Source: URNF01 sp045634325
GTDB lineage: Bacteria; Bacillota; Clostridia; Oscillospirales; Acutalibacteraceae
Length of the DNA stretch: 64,000 nucleotides
Direction: 5' to 3'
Assembly: GCA_045634325.1 (NCBI GenBank)
Contig: JAZRAA010000047.1
Coordinates: forward strand, 1 to 64,000
Under the pieces are notes generated by a model. It saw nothing but the letters and a program-made list of their open reading frames with translations. It ran no database searches and was not told the DNA's origin. Position numbers and translations under genes: made by a program. This document shows, piece after piece, positions 8,021-15,971 of the stretch. Positions within the stretch are counted from its first letter, which is position 1. Each line of letters begins with the position of its first letter.

Positions 8021-9747
8021 GTTGTCATCCTTCCTTCCGACGGTGATACCCGTGCATATAGGTCGGCATACATACCGCCCTGTTGCATCAGCGATTCATG
8101 GTCACCTTGTTCCACAATTTCTCCGCCTGCCACTACCGCGATTTGATGGGCGCTTTGAATGGTTGTCAAGCGGTGCGCCACCACCAAAGTGGTGCGCCCA
8201 ATACACAGTTCATCCAGTGCTTGTTGGATAAGAATTTCGGTGGTATTGTCCAGCGCACTGGTCGCCTCGTCTAAAATCAGAATGGGCGGGTTTTTCAAAA
8301 ACACCCGTGCGATGCAAAGTCGCTGTTTTTGACCGCCCGACAACCGCACACCTCGCTCGCCGATAACCGTGTCGTAGCCATGCGGTAACGATTGGATATA
8401 CTCGTGCAGGTTGGCTCGTTTGGCCGCTTCAATCACCTGCTCTTCGCTTGCATCGGGGTTGCCGTATAAAATGTTATCCCGCATAGATGCGTTGAACAGA
8501 TACACATCCTGTTGCACGATGCCGATATTGCGGCGCAAATCTTCCCGTCGTATGCTGTCAAGTGGCATACCGTCTACCAAAATTTTACCGCTCACAATAT
8601 CATAAAAATGCGGAATCAAATGGCAAATAGTGGTTTTGCCGCCGCCGGACGGACCGACCAGTGCGAAGGTTTTTCCTGCAGGGATATGAAGAGACACGCC
8701 GTTTAAAACGCCGTCCTCTTCCCCATAGCCGAAATGCACATTTTCCAGTTTGATGTCACCACGAAGTCTGTCCACCGCTTTTGCGTCGGGAGCATCCGTT
8801 TCCGGTGCAACATCCAGCACCTCCACGAACCGCTCAAATCCCGCCGCACCGTTTTGAAATTGTTCCATAAAACGAATGAGGGTGTTGACAGGGCCTAAAA
8901 ACAGACCGATGGATACCACGAATGCGGAATAATCCGCAAAATCGATACTGCCATTGTATAAAAACAAACCGCCCGCCACCAAAATCACCACGTTGAACAC
9001 ATCGGTGATAAAGGTAGTGGAAGAATGGAACTGTCCCATTGCTTTAAATGCATCACGACGCGCACGTTTGAACGCTTCATTGCCGATTTCGAATTTTTCG
9101 GTTTCTTTCTCGGCGTTGACAAATGCTTTAGTCACCCGAATGCCCGAAATGCTGCTTTCGAGTGCCGCATTGATTTTCGCCACCGATTCCCGACTTTCCT
9201 GAAATGCTTTGCGCATACGTTTGCGGGTGAATAACGACACTACCACCAGGAAAGGTACGCATCCGAACACAATCAGTGCCAGTCCTACGTGGATGGTGAG
9301 TAAATATCCAAACGCCAATATCACCGAGATAGAGGCAATAATCACCGTTTCGGGACCATGGTGCGCCAGCTCGCTGATGTCGGTCAGGTCGTTGGTCAAG
9401 CGGGACATGATTTTACCGGTTTCGTGATTGTCGTAAAACGAAAATGGTAGCGTTTGCAGATGACGAAACAACTCACTGCGCATGTGCGCTTGCATGCGCA
9501 CGCCCATCATATGTCCTTCATACTGGATAAAGTAATTGAGCAACATGCGACAGATATATAACAGCAACAGCACCACGCCCGCCATCACCACCGCCATATA
9601 TTTGCGGTTCGGAATAAGGTCGCCGAGCATCATGCGGGTCACAATCGGGTATACCACACCAACCAGCGATACCAGGAAGGATGCGAGCAAGTCGAGAGTC
9701 AATATTTTTTTGTGCGGTTTATAATAACTTAAAAAACGTTTGAGCAC
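8017..9747 (-). CDS. ABC transporter, fused permease and ATP-binding protein
   Basis: The 576-residue half-transporter is of the exporter (MsbA/BmrA-like) class. A six-helix membrane domain (~1-310) is followed by the nucleotide-binding domain with Walker A GPSGGGKTT (~365), Q-loop, signature LSGGQKQRL (~470), Walker B ILILDEATSALD (~490) and the H-loop VVAHRL. It probably works as a homodimer exporting lipids, drugs or peptides; the substrate cannot be inferred. The GTG start follows GGAGGGA, and the gene overlaps the next one by 4 nt. Confidence 0.9.
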   Translation of the reverse strand: MLKRFLSYYKPHKKILTLDLLASFLVSLVGVVYPIVTRMMLGDLIPNRKYMAVVMAGVVLLLLYICRMLLNYFIQYEGHMMGVRMQAHMRSELFRHLQTLPFSFYDNHETGKIMSRLTNDLTDISELAHHGPETVIIASISVILAFGYLLTIHVGLALIVFGCVPFLVVVSLFTRKRMRKAFQESRESVAKINAALESSISGIRVTKAFVNAEKETEKFEIGNEAFKRARRDAFKAMGQFHSSTTFITDVFNVVILVAGGLFLYNGSIDFADYSAFVVSIGLFLGPVNTLIRFMEQFQNGAAGFERFVEVLDVAPETDAPDAKAVDRLRGDIKLENVHFGYGEEDGVLNGVSLHIPAGKTFALVGPSGGGKTTICHLIPHFYDIVSGKILVDGMPLDSIRREDLRRNIGIVQQDVYLFNASMRDNILYGNPDASEEQVIEAAKRANLHEYIQSLPHGYDTVIGERGVRLSGGQKQRLCIARVFLKNPPILILDEATSALDNTTEILIQQALDELCIGRTTLVVAHRLTTIQSAHQIAVVAGGEIVEQGDHESLMQQGGMYADLYARVSPSEGRMTT

Positions 9748-9773
9748 GACATTCCCTCCTTAAAGTTATATTC

Positions 9774-9802
9774 AGTATACCGCAACGCCGAAAAAATTGC
9801 AA
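9774..9802 (-). promoter_or_regulatory. Predicted sigma-A promoter of the ABC exporter
   Basis: On the minus strand TTGCAA-17 nt-TATACT lies ~25 nt upstream of the GTG start. It abuts the rplL terminator, so the exporter operon is transcribed independently of rplJL. Confidence 0.7.
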
Positions 9803-9838
9803 ATAAAAAACCACAACGAGGTGTCTCGCTGTGGTTTT
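9803..9838 (-). terminator. Intrinsic terminator after rplL
   Basis: AAAACCACAACGAG pairs with CTCGCTGTGGTTTT (one A/C mismatch) around a GTGT loop. The minus strand then reads TTTTTTATTT. It lies 16 nt downstream of the rplL stop. Confidence 0.85.
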
Positions 9839-9854
9839 GAGTGTGAAAAGAATC

Positions 9855-10229
9855 TTATTTGAGTTCCACTTTCGCGCCAACTTCTTCGAGTTTCGCTTTG
9901 ATGGACTCGGCTTCGTCTTTGGACACGCCGGTTTTGACCATTTTGGGAGCGCCATCGACCAATTCTTTGGCTTCTTTCAAGCCCAAGCCGGTCACTTCGC
10001 GGACAGCTTTGATAACGTTGATTTTGGAATCGCCAGCGGAAGCCAATTCGACGTCGAATTCGGTCTTCTCAGCAGCAGCGGCAGCACCGTCGGCAGCAGC
10101 GGCAACAACAGCAACCGGAGCAGCAGCGGAAACGCCAAATTCTTCTTCCAGAGCTTTCACGAGCTCGGAAACTTCCAAAACGGACATAGCTTTGATTTCT
10201 TCAATAAGAGCAGTAATCTTTTCAGACAT
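9855..10229 (-). CDS. rplL: 50S ribosomal protein L7/L12
   Basis: The 124-residue stalk protein recruits translational GTPases. It has an N-terminal dimerisation helix, an Ala-rich hinge (~35-55) and the C-terminal domain with AGDSKINVIKAVREVTGLGL and KEAKELVDGAPK. The ATG at 10,229 is chosen because GGAGG precedes it by 8 nt; an ATG five codons upstream lacks spacing from any ribosome binding site. It follows rplJ by 36 nt. Confidence 0.97.
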   Translation of the reverse strand: MSEKITALIEEIKAMSVLEVSELVKALEEEFGVSAAAPVAVVAAAADGAAAAAEKTEFDVELASAGDSKINVIKAVREVTGLGLKEAKELVDGAPKMVKTGVSKDEAESIKAKLEEVGAKVELK

Positions 10230-10265
10230 GATTTTTTCCTCCAAATCGTTTATAATTTTTAAAAA

Positions 10266-10790
10266 TTATTCAGCAGCGGGAGCGGCTTCTTCGCCTTCAC
10301 CCTGCTTTTCGGCAATCGCGTTCAAAGCGACAGCCAAACCTCTGATAGGACCATTCAAGACGCTGAGCAACATGGAAACCAAGCCTTCCTTGCCCGGCAA
10401 TTTCGCCAGTTCGTTCACGCGTGCGATGTCAATGACGTCGCCGTCGAGGAAGCCGGCTTTCACCTTGAAGTTCTCATCAGCCTTCGCCTGCTCGCAAAGA
10501 ATCTTTGCGGCGACGGTGGGGTCTTCTGCGCTGATAGCCAAAGCAGTGGTACCGGTGAGAACGTCATACAGACCTTCCAAACCGGCTTTTTCGGCAGCAC
10601 GACGCAACATGGTGTTCTTCACAACCGTGTATTCAACGCCGGCTTCGCGCAGTTTGCGGCGCAGGATAGTATCGTCGGAAACCGAGATGCCTTTGTATTC
10701 CACAAGGACACCGGCAGCAGCACCGGACAGTTTACCTGCCAGCTCTTCAACGTACGCCTGCTTTTCCAGCAAAATCTTTTCGTTAGCCAA
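10266..10790 (-). CDS. rplJ: 50S ribosomal protein L10
   Basis: This 174-residue base of the L12 stalk shows the L10 opening (EKILLEKQAYVEELAGKL) and the central VVKNTMLRRAAEKAGLEGL segment. The start codon is TTG, preceded by GGAGGTGAAAGG. The weak start and the upstream leader fit autogenous control. The C-terminal tail is Ala/Glu-rich (L12-binding helix region). Confidence 0.96.
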   Translation of the reverse strand: MANEKILLEKQAYVEELAGKLSGAAAGVLVEYKGISVSDDTILRRKLREAGVEYTVVKNTMLRRAAEKAGLEGLYDVLTGTTALAISAEDPTVAAKILCEQAKADENFKVKAGFLDGDVIDIARVNELAKLPGKEGLVSMLLSVLNGPIRGLAVALNAIAEKQGEGEEAAPAAE

Positions 10791-11030
10791 TTCCTTTCAC
10801 CTCCGTAATGGTTGAGCAGTTTCCTGCTCTTGATGTATGCCGTTACATCCGTGAAAAAATCCCCTCATGTGATTCCACATGAGGGGACAGCATTAACAAT
10901 TACTATACCTGCGTTTTCACGCAAGGGAAATTCATGTTAAAGCTTTCTGCCTCGGCAGGCCGGGACACCCCGATTATATCCGCAAGCGGTTTGCACCGTT
11001 TTTGGAAACCTGCTGTCTGTGGAAGAACAG
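10791..11030 (-). ncRNA. L10-type ribosomal protein leader of rplJ-rplL
   Basis: A ~240-nt untranslated leader precedes rplJ and ends in a strong intrinsic terminator. The position, size and terminator match the L10 leader family known from Firmicutes, where the L10(L12)4 complex binds the nascent RNA and promotes termination. The kink-turn binding site was not folded by hand, so the family assignment rests on context. Confidence 0.7.
10854..10887 (-). terminator. Attenuator terminator in the rplJ leader
   Basis: CCCCTCATGTG and CACATGAGGGG form a perfect stem with a 4-nt loop, extended by one A-T pair. On the minus strand a run of six T follows. It is located ~65 nt before the rplJ start, so it acts within the leader. 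Confidence 0.9.
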
Positions 11031-11037
11031 CAACAGT

Positions 11038-11066
11038 ATGATATCACAAAGTTTTTCACTTTGCAA
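11038..11066 (-). promoter_or_regulatory. Predicted sigma-A promoter of rplJ-rplL
   Basis: On the minus strand TTGCAA-17 nt-TATCAT, with a TGTGA extension before the -10, lies between the rplA stop and the L10 leader. It predicts a start near 11,031. Confidence 0.65.
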
Positions 11067-11085
11067 TAGCTAAATTAAGAAAATC

Positions 11086-11778
11086 TTACACGCTGAATTT
11101 CGCATGGTTGATTTTCACGCCGGGGCCCATGGTGGACGCCACGGTGATGGAGCGGATGTACTGGCCTTTCATTGCGGCGGGTTTCGCACGCACGATAGCG
11201 CCCATCAATGCATCCAAGTTCTCCTGCAATTTCTCAACACCAAAGGACACTTTGCCGATCGGGCAGTGGATGATGTTGGTTTTGTCCAGACGATACTCGA
11301 TTTTACCGGCTTTCGCTTCGGTCACAGCCTTGGCGACGTCGGGGGTAACGGTACCGGCTTTGGGGTTGGGCATCAAACCGCGCGGGCCGAGCACTTTACC
11401 CAAACGACCGACAACACCCATCATGTCGGGGCTTGCGATAACCACGTCGAAATCCATCCAGCCGCCAGTGATTTTGGCGACCAATTCGTCGGAACCTGCA
11501 TAATCTGCACCGGCAGCCAAAGCAGCGTCCACTTTGTCGCCTTTGGCGAACACGAGAACACGCATGTTTTTACCGGTACCGTTGGGCAGCACCACAGCGC
11601 CGCGGACCTGCTGGTCAGCGTGACGGCTGTCAACGCCCAATTTCACGTGCAGTTCAACGGTTTCGTCGAACTTTGCCTTGCCGGTTTTGATAGCCAGGTC
11701 AAGGGCTTCGTTTACTTCATAAAGATTAGTTCTGTCGATCAGTTTTGCACTGTCAACATATTTCTTACCATGTTTCAT
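11086..11778 (-). CDS. rplA: 50S ribosomal protein L1
   Basis: This 230-residue protein of the mobile L1 stalk contains the conserved VVLPNGTGKNMRVLVFAKG and DMMGVVGRLGKVLGPRGLMP segments. It lies downstream of rplK, with a 115-nt gap containing a hairpin. L1 homologues repress the L11-L1 operon by binding its mRNA, which may apply here. Confidence 0.97.
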   Translation of the reverse strand: MKHGKKYVDSAKLIDRTNLYEVNEALDLAIKTGKAKFDETVELHVKLGVDSRHADQQVRGAVVLPNGTGKNMRVLVFAKGDKVDAALAAGADYAGSDELVAKITGGWMDFDVVIASPDMMGVVGRLGKVLGPRGLMPNPKAGTVTPDVAKAVTEAKAGKIEYRLDKTNIIHCPIGKVSFGVEKLQENLDALMGAIVRAKPAAMKGQYIRSITVASTMGPGVKINHAKFSV

Positions 11779-11893
11779 TGGTTTATATCCTCCCTGTAAT
11801 TACCGGTATTTAACCGGTTGAGTGGTAAATCGGAATGTTAGGATTGTTCCTCCCACCCTAGTGTAGACAGAACACGTCTGTCACGCTAACGGT
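11779..11893 (-). other. rplK-rplA intercistronic region with a hairpin
   Basis: An imperfect inverted repeat at about 11,859-11,890 (TAGTGTAGACAG against CTGTCACGCTA) lies just after the rplK stop. It has no T-run, so it is more likely an mRNA-stability or protein-binding hairpin than a terminator. Confidence 0.35.
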
Positions 11894-12319
11894 TTAGTCG
11901 ACTACTTCAATGCCCATGCTGCGTGCAGTGCCCGCAACCATGCTCATAGCGGTTTCGATGCTGCCTGCGTTGAGGTCGGGCATCTTCATTTCCGCAATCT
12001 TCTGCACCTGTTCTTTGGTGATTTTGGCAACTTTGGTTTTGTTCGGGACGCCGGAAGCAGTCTCGATGTTGCACGCCTTTTTAATCAGCACCGCCGCCGG
12101 AGGGGTTTTGGTGATGAAGGTAAAGGAGTGGTCCGCGTAAACCGTGATCACAACGGGGATAATCAGGCCGACATCGTTCTTGGTGCGCTCGTTGAATTCT
12201 TTGGTGAACGCCATGATGTTAACGCCGTGCTGACCGAGTGCAGGGCCTACCGGGGGCGCCGGAGTTGCCTTGCCTGCCGGAATTTGCAGTTTGATATAAC
12301 CGATAATTTTCTGAGCCAT
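11894..12319 (-). CDS. rplK: 50S ribosomal protein L11
   Basis: This 141-residue protein of the GTPase-associated centre shows KLQIPAGKATPAPPVGPALG and the C-terminal MVAGTARSMGIEV, both standard. The ATG at 12,319 follows GGAGGTG. The frame extends 35 codons upstream, but that part is not L11-like. It lies downstream of nusG with a 150-nt gap that holds a GGAGTA-TACTCC hairpin. Confidence 0.97.
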   Translation of the reverse strand: MAQKIIGYIKLQIPAGKATPAPPVGPALGQHGVNIMAFTKEFNERTKNDVGLIIPVVITVYADHSFTFITKTPPAAVLIKKACNIETASGVPNKTKVAKITKEQVQKIAEMKMPDLNAGSIETAMSMVAGTARSMGIEVVD

Positions 12320-12469
12320 TTTAAATTGCACCTCCAAAATTTGTGGTAACGGCGGAGTACTGTATACTCCTCCCACAACCGGAAACTGTCCGGCGACAGG
12401 TAAGAGACGAAAAGTCTCGTACAATCAATGTATTGTGCGAACCGCGGTTCGCGTTGCGAGCAGGATTTC

Positions 12470-12994
12470 TCAATCCATCGGTTCCGCTTGCCCCAATTCC
12501 AGTTCCACAGGTGTTTCTCTGCCGAACATGGAAACGGTCACGCGGGTCTTACCTTGCTCGCGGTCGATTTCGTCCACTCTGCCGCTGAAGCCTTCCAGCG
12601 GGCCTGCCACGATACGCACGGTATCGCCGACAGCGTAGGCAATTTCGATTTCTTTTTTCTCCACACCGAGCGAAGCGATTTCTGCTTCGGTCAGGGGAAC
12701 CGGCTTACCGTTGGGGCCAACAAAACCGGTGCAGCCGCGAATGTTGCGAACCACGAACCAAGAATCGTCGGTCATCACCATTTTGACCAGTACATAGCCG
12801 GGGAAGAGCTTGCGCTCTACTTCTTTTTTCTTGTTGTCTTTGCCAATCTCCACAACCGTTTCGGTCGGCACGGAGATTTCTTTGATCCAATCTTCCAAAT
12901 GACGATTTTCCACCGTCGTGGCAAGATTGCTTGCAACCTTATTCTCGTAGCCGGAATAGGTGTGCACGACATACCATTTTGCTTCTTCGCTCAT
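12470..12994 (-). CDS. nusG: Transcription termination/antitermination factor NusG
   Basis: The 174-residue protein has an N-terminal NGN domain (WYVVHTYSGYENKVASNL; LFPGYVLVKM; VRNIRGCTGFVG) and a C-terminal KOW domain (~120-174, GDTVRIVAGPLEGFSGRVDE). It binds RNA polymerase and modulates pausing and termination. It lies 31 nt downstream of secE in the usual order. Confidence 0.96.
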   Translation of the reverse strand: MSEEAKWYVVHTYSGYENKVASNLATTVENRHLEDWIKEISVPTETVVEIGKDNKKKEVERKLFPGYVLVKMVMTDDSWFVVRNIRGCTGFVGPNGKPVPLTEAEIASLGVEKKEIEIAYAVGDTVRIVAGPLEGFSGRVDEIDREQGKTRVTVSMFGRETPVELELGQAEPMD

Positions 12995-13025
12995 GCTCGT
13001 ACCTCCCTCAATGTGTCAGGATTGC

Positions 13026-13469
13026 TCAGCCGCCGATTTTCAGCAGCAGGTCAATCAACGCACCGAGTCCGAAGTCGAACAAGCAAATTACCAAGCCCAA
13101 AACAGCACACACAGCCAGCGTCACGCCGGTGTTACGTACCACTGTTTTCATGGTAGGCCATGTAATCTTTTTGAACTCGCCTTTGGTATCGCGGAAGAAT
13201 TTCGCGATGGAGACGGGAACAAAACCGGTTTTTTCGCCCGCTTTCTTTGCTTTGGCTTTGCCGGCAAAGTAGCAGTACACGCCAATGACGAACACCACCG
13301 TTGCAATGAAAAGGCACACTTTCTGAGCATTGATGTCGGAGAAGAAATAATCCAACCATTTGCCCAAGCCCATTGCCACGATGTCAGAGAACGCATGAAG
13401 GTTGCTGAGAACTAAGATGAGCATCACGACCAAGGCCGCTACCGCTGCAATAAATCCACCGGTCAACAT
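13026..13469 (-). CDS. secE: Preprotein translocase subunit SecE, extended three-helix form
   Basis: The C-terminal ~60 residues are canonical SecE (KFFRDTKGEFKKITWPTMKT then one membrane helix). They are preceded by an extension with two further hydrophobic helices (~4-22 and ~50-68), giving 147 residues. Most Firmicutes SecE proteins are ~60-75 residues with one helix, whereas the E. coli protein has three. The ATG with an AGGAGG site supports the long form. It sits between rpmG and nusG. Confidence 0.92.
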   Translation of the reverse strand: MLTGGFIAAVAALVVMLILVLSNLHAFSDIVAMGLGKWLDYFFSDINAQKVCLFIATVVFVIGVYCYFAGKAKAKKAGEKTGFVPVSIAKFFRDTKGEFKKITWPTMKTVVRNTGVTLAVCAVLGLVICLFDFGLGALIDLLLKIGG

Positions 13470-13484
13470 CTCTTCGTCCTCCTC

Positions 13485-13634
13485 TTACTTCGTTTCTCTG
13501 TGTTGCGTGTGTTTGCGACAGAAACGGCAGTATTTGTTCATTTCCAGTCTGTCAGGGTTGTTCTTCTTGTTCTTCATTGTGTTGTAGTTGCGTTGCTTGC
13601 ATTCGGTGCAAGCCAGAGTGATTTTGACGCGCAT
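13485..13634 (-). CDS. rpmG: 50S ribosomal protein L33
   Basis: The 49-residue protein reads MRVKITLACTECKQRNYNTM in its first 20 residues and has a second CRFC pair, so both CXXC motifs of the zinc-binding (C+) form of L33 are kept (Cys 9, 12, 36, 39). The start follows GGGAGGTGCC. It is the first gene of the rpmG-secE-nusG-rplK-rplA string. Confidence 0.96.
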   Translation of the reverse strand: MRVKITLACTECKQRNYNTMKNKKNNPDRLEMNKYCRFCRKHTQHRETK

Positions 13635-13664
13635 AACGGCACCTCCCGATATTCGGAATTTTCT

Positions 13665-13680
13665 GGCGAATATATTCGCC
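13665..13680. repeat. 16-nt perfect palindrome in the rpmG leader
   Basis: GGCGAATATATTCGCC is a perfect palindrome ~30 nt upstream of rpmG, within the transcribed leader. It could be an RNA hairpin masking the start region or a DNA-binding site. No regulator is assignable. Confidence 0.5.
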
Positions 13681-13765
13681 GCTAACCTCCCTCGACGGTG
13701 TTTTCACCAAGGGGCGTGCGCTTTTGGGCGCACAAAAATAAAACCCCTTTTACGAGGTAATACAT

Positions 13766-13794
13766 ACTATAACACACAAAACGCAAGCGGTCAA
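13766..13794 (-). promoter_or_regulatory. Predicted sigma-A promoter of rpmG-secE-nusG-rplK-rplA
   Basis: On the minus strand TTGACC is followed after exactly 17 nt by TATAGT. It is the strongest promoter-like sequence in the gap and gives a ~125-nt leader that contains a GTGCGC-GCGCAC hairpin and the 16-nt palindrome. Confidence 0.75.
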
Positions 13795-13854
13795 GCATTT
13801 TTTTGGGAATTTTTTTTGGCTTGTGTCGGTATCAAAGTTCCACCACAACATATT

Positions 13855-13888
13855 GTAAAAGAGCGGTGCAAACCTCGTTTGCACCGCC
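13855..13888 (-). terminator. Intrinsic terminator after the YwlG-family gene
   Basis: GCGGTGCAAAC and GTTTGCACCGC form an 11-bp stem with a 3-nt loop. The minus strand continues TCTTTT. It lies 5 nt after the stop codon at 13,893. Confidence 0.85.
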
Positions 13889-13892
13889 TTCA

Positions 13893-14438
13893 TCACAATT
13901 TTGTTTCATCGTATACCGCACGTACACCGCCGATACATTTCGGGCGGGTGCGAGCGCACAGCAAAATTGCTTCGCCCACGTGGTCCACCGACAACCGTAC
14001 CGGCACAGCAACTTTTTTCAGATGCATGCCGATGAGCGTACCGCCGATATCCATGCCGGCGTCCGCTTTGATTTCCTCCACCGCAACGGGATTCGCAAAT
14101 GCCGCATATGCGGCAGTCGCAAACGCACCACCTGCTTTGGGACGAGGAACCACGTTGACAATATCCTGTCCCCGCACTGCGTCCCGCTCGACAATCAGCG
14201 CACGGTTCAAATGTTCACAACACTGTGCCGCCACAAACACACCACGTCTTGCGGCAGTTTGATAAATACCGTCAAACACTGCCTTGCCAACATCCTCGGC
14301 AGATGCAGTGCCGATGCGGCTACCCGCTACTTCACTGGACGAGCAACCCACCACCAAAATATCCCCCGCTTGCAATGAAGCGGTTTCCAACAATTCTTTT
14401 GTCGCCTGTGCGGCGGTCAGCTTGATTGTTTCTAACAT
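13893..14438 (-). CDS. YwlG/TIGR01440 (UPF0340) family protein
   Basis: The 181-residue protein matches the conserved but uncharacterised YwlG family, including DILVVGCSSSEVAGSRIGTAS and the QCCEHLNRALIVERD motif. The start at 14,438 has AAGGATGA 5 nt upstream. An ATG three codons earlier would be too close to that site. It is 36 nt downstream of mnmE and probably cotranscribed with it. The biochemical role is unknown. Confidence 0.85.
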   Translation of the reverse strand: MLETIKLTAAQATKELLETASLQAGDILVVGCSSSEVAGSRIGTASAEDVGKAVFDGIYQTAARRGVFVAAQCCEHLNRALIVERDAVRGQDIVNVVPRPKAGGAFATAAYAAFANPVAVEEIKADAGMDIGGTLIGMHLKKVAVPVRLSVDHVGEAILLCARTRPKCIGGVRAVYDETKL

Positions 14439-14474
14439 CTCTATCATCCTTTATACCTTTTATTATATATAAGG

Positions 14475-15833
14475 TCACTTGCCCACGCAGAAACGTGAAA
14501 ACACTTCATTAACCACCGCATCGGTGGTACGTTCTCCCGTCAGCGACAAAATCGCGGAAACAGCGCTGTCTACGCACACCGATACGGCATCGGCGGTCAA
14601 CCCGCTGTCCAGTGCAAACAATCCCTCTTTGAGCGCTTCCACCGCTCGCACCGTCTCGGCACGTTGCCGCTCGGTTGCGAGCAAGGGAGCGTCCGCTTGC
14701 AAGCGATAGACACCGGTGATTTGTGCGACCGCCTCGGTGAGTGCCGCTTTACCCGTGCCATCTTTCGCAGACAATTCTACTACGAAACGGAAGGTGTTTC
14801 GCAAATACGCTATATCCATTTGCTGCGGCAAATCGCTTTTGTTGATAATTGCAATGGCGGGGGTGTCTTTCAATTGCGCAATCAATGCGTGGTCAGCATC
14901 GTTCAGTAACGTACTGCCGTCAAACACCGCCAGTACCAAGCCCGCATCCGCAACACGCGCACGAGCACGCTGCACACCGATGGCTTCTACCGTATCGCCT
15001 GTGTCACGAATACCCGCCGTATCCGCCAAACGTAAAGTAACGTCCCCCACCTTCACCGTTTCTTCCACGATGTCACGGGTGGTTCCCGCCACAGGGGTGA
15101 CAATACTGCGGTCAAATCCGCTGAGCATGTTCATCAAAGTGGATTTTCCGACGTTGGGACTGCCCGCAATGACGGTATCCACACCCTCGCGCAATATCCG
15201 TCCCGCATCAAAATCCTGTAACAACCGTTCCAGACTGTCCACGCATGTTTGCAAAGTGGTTTGCAGTTGGGTTTCTCCCAAATCGGGGATATCATCATCC
15301 GGATAATCCACAAATGCGGAAAACTGCGCCGAAAGTCCCAAAAGACTATCTTTCACTGCAGTCAGATGACGAAACACCGCGCCTGAACGAGCGGCAAGCG
15401 CAGTACGGGCGGCAAGTGCGCCGTCTGCGGCAATCAAATCCATCACCGCTTCCGCACCGGTTAAATCCATTTTGCCGTTGACAAAAGCACGGCGGGTGAA
15501 TTCGCCTGCTTCGGCGGGGCGTGCACCTGCGGCGTACAACGCACGCAATACACGTTTCAACAAATACACACCGCCATGGCAAGACAACTCTACCGTGTCT
15601 TCACCTGTATAGCTGTGTGGCGCACGAAACACCAACGCCACACACTCATCTATATCGCCGTCACCATCGAACACGTGTCCGAAAGCGGCGGTGTAACCTT
15701 CCATTCGGGTCAAATCCCTACCTCGAAATACTTTAGCGGCGACCTCTATCGCTTGTTCACCCGAAAGACGAATAACACCAAGTCCCGCCGCCGCAACCGG
15801 CGTGGAAAGTGCCGCAATCGTATCCAGTTGCAT
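14475..15833 (-). CDS. mnmE: tRNA modification GTPase MnmE
   Basis: This 452-residue GTPase works with MnmG to place carboxymethylaminomethyl groups on U34 of tRNAs. The N-terminal tetrahydrofolate-binding domain (TIAALSTPVAAAGLGVIRLSG) is followed by a helical domain. The G domain (~215-375) has GSPNVGKST (G1), TPVAGTTRD (G2), DTAG (G3) and NKSD (G4). The C-terminus ends CVGK, retaining the catalytic cysteine motif. The ATG at 15,833 has AAGGGTG 8 nt upstream. Confidence 0.96.
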   Translation of the reverse strand: MQLDTIAALSTPVAAAGLGVIRLSGEQAIEVAAKVFRGRDLTRMEGYTAAFGHVFDGDGDIDECVALVFRAPHSYTGEDTVELSCHGGVYLLKRVLRALYAAGARPAEAGEFTRRAFVNGKMDLTGAEAVMDLIAADGALAARTALAARSGAVFRHLTAVKDSLLGLSAQFSAFVDYPDDDIPDLGETQLQTTLQTCVDSLERLLQDFDAGRILREGVDTVIAGSPNVGKSTLMNMLSGFDRSIVTPVAGTTRDIVEETVKVGDVTLRLADTAGIRDTGDTVEAIGVQRARARVADAGLVLAVFDGSTLLNDADHALIAQLKDTPAIAIINKSDLPQQMDIAYLRNTFRFVVELSAKDGTGKAALTEAVAQITGVYRLQADAPLLATERQRAETVRAVEALKEGLFALDSGLTADAVSVCVDSAVSAILSLTGERTTDAVVNEVFSRFCVGK

Positions 15834-15882
15834 GAAAATCACACCCTTCCGTGTAATACCTAATCGGCCACATTGTTTTTAT

Positions 15883-15911
15883 AGTATACCACACCCGACC
15901 GCCGCTGACAA
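15883..15911 (-). promoter_or_regulatory. Predicted sigma-A promoter of mnmE
   Basis: On the minus strand TTGTCA-17 nt-TATACT (TGTGG before the -10) lies ~50 nt upstream of mnmE, in the divergent gap with spoIIP. Confidence 0.7.
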
Positions 15912-15971
15912 TAGGGTGAAGGGAATATTCATAAACCACACGCAACGCACATATCTTTTATAGGTGATAGT

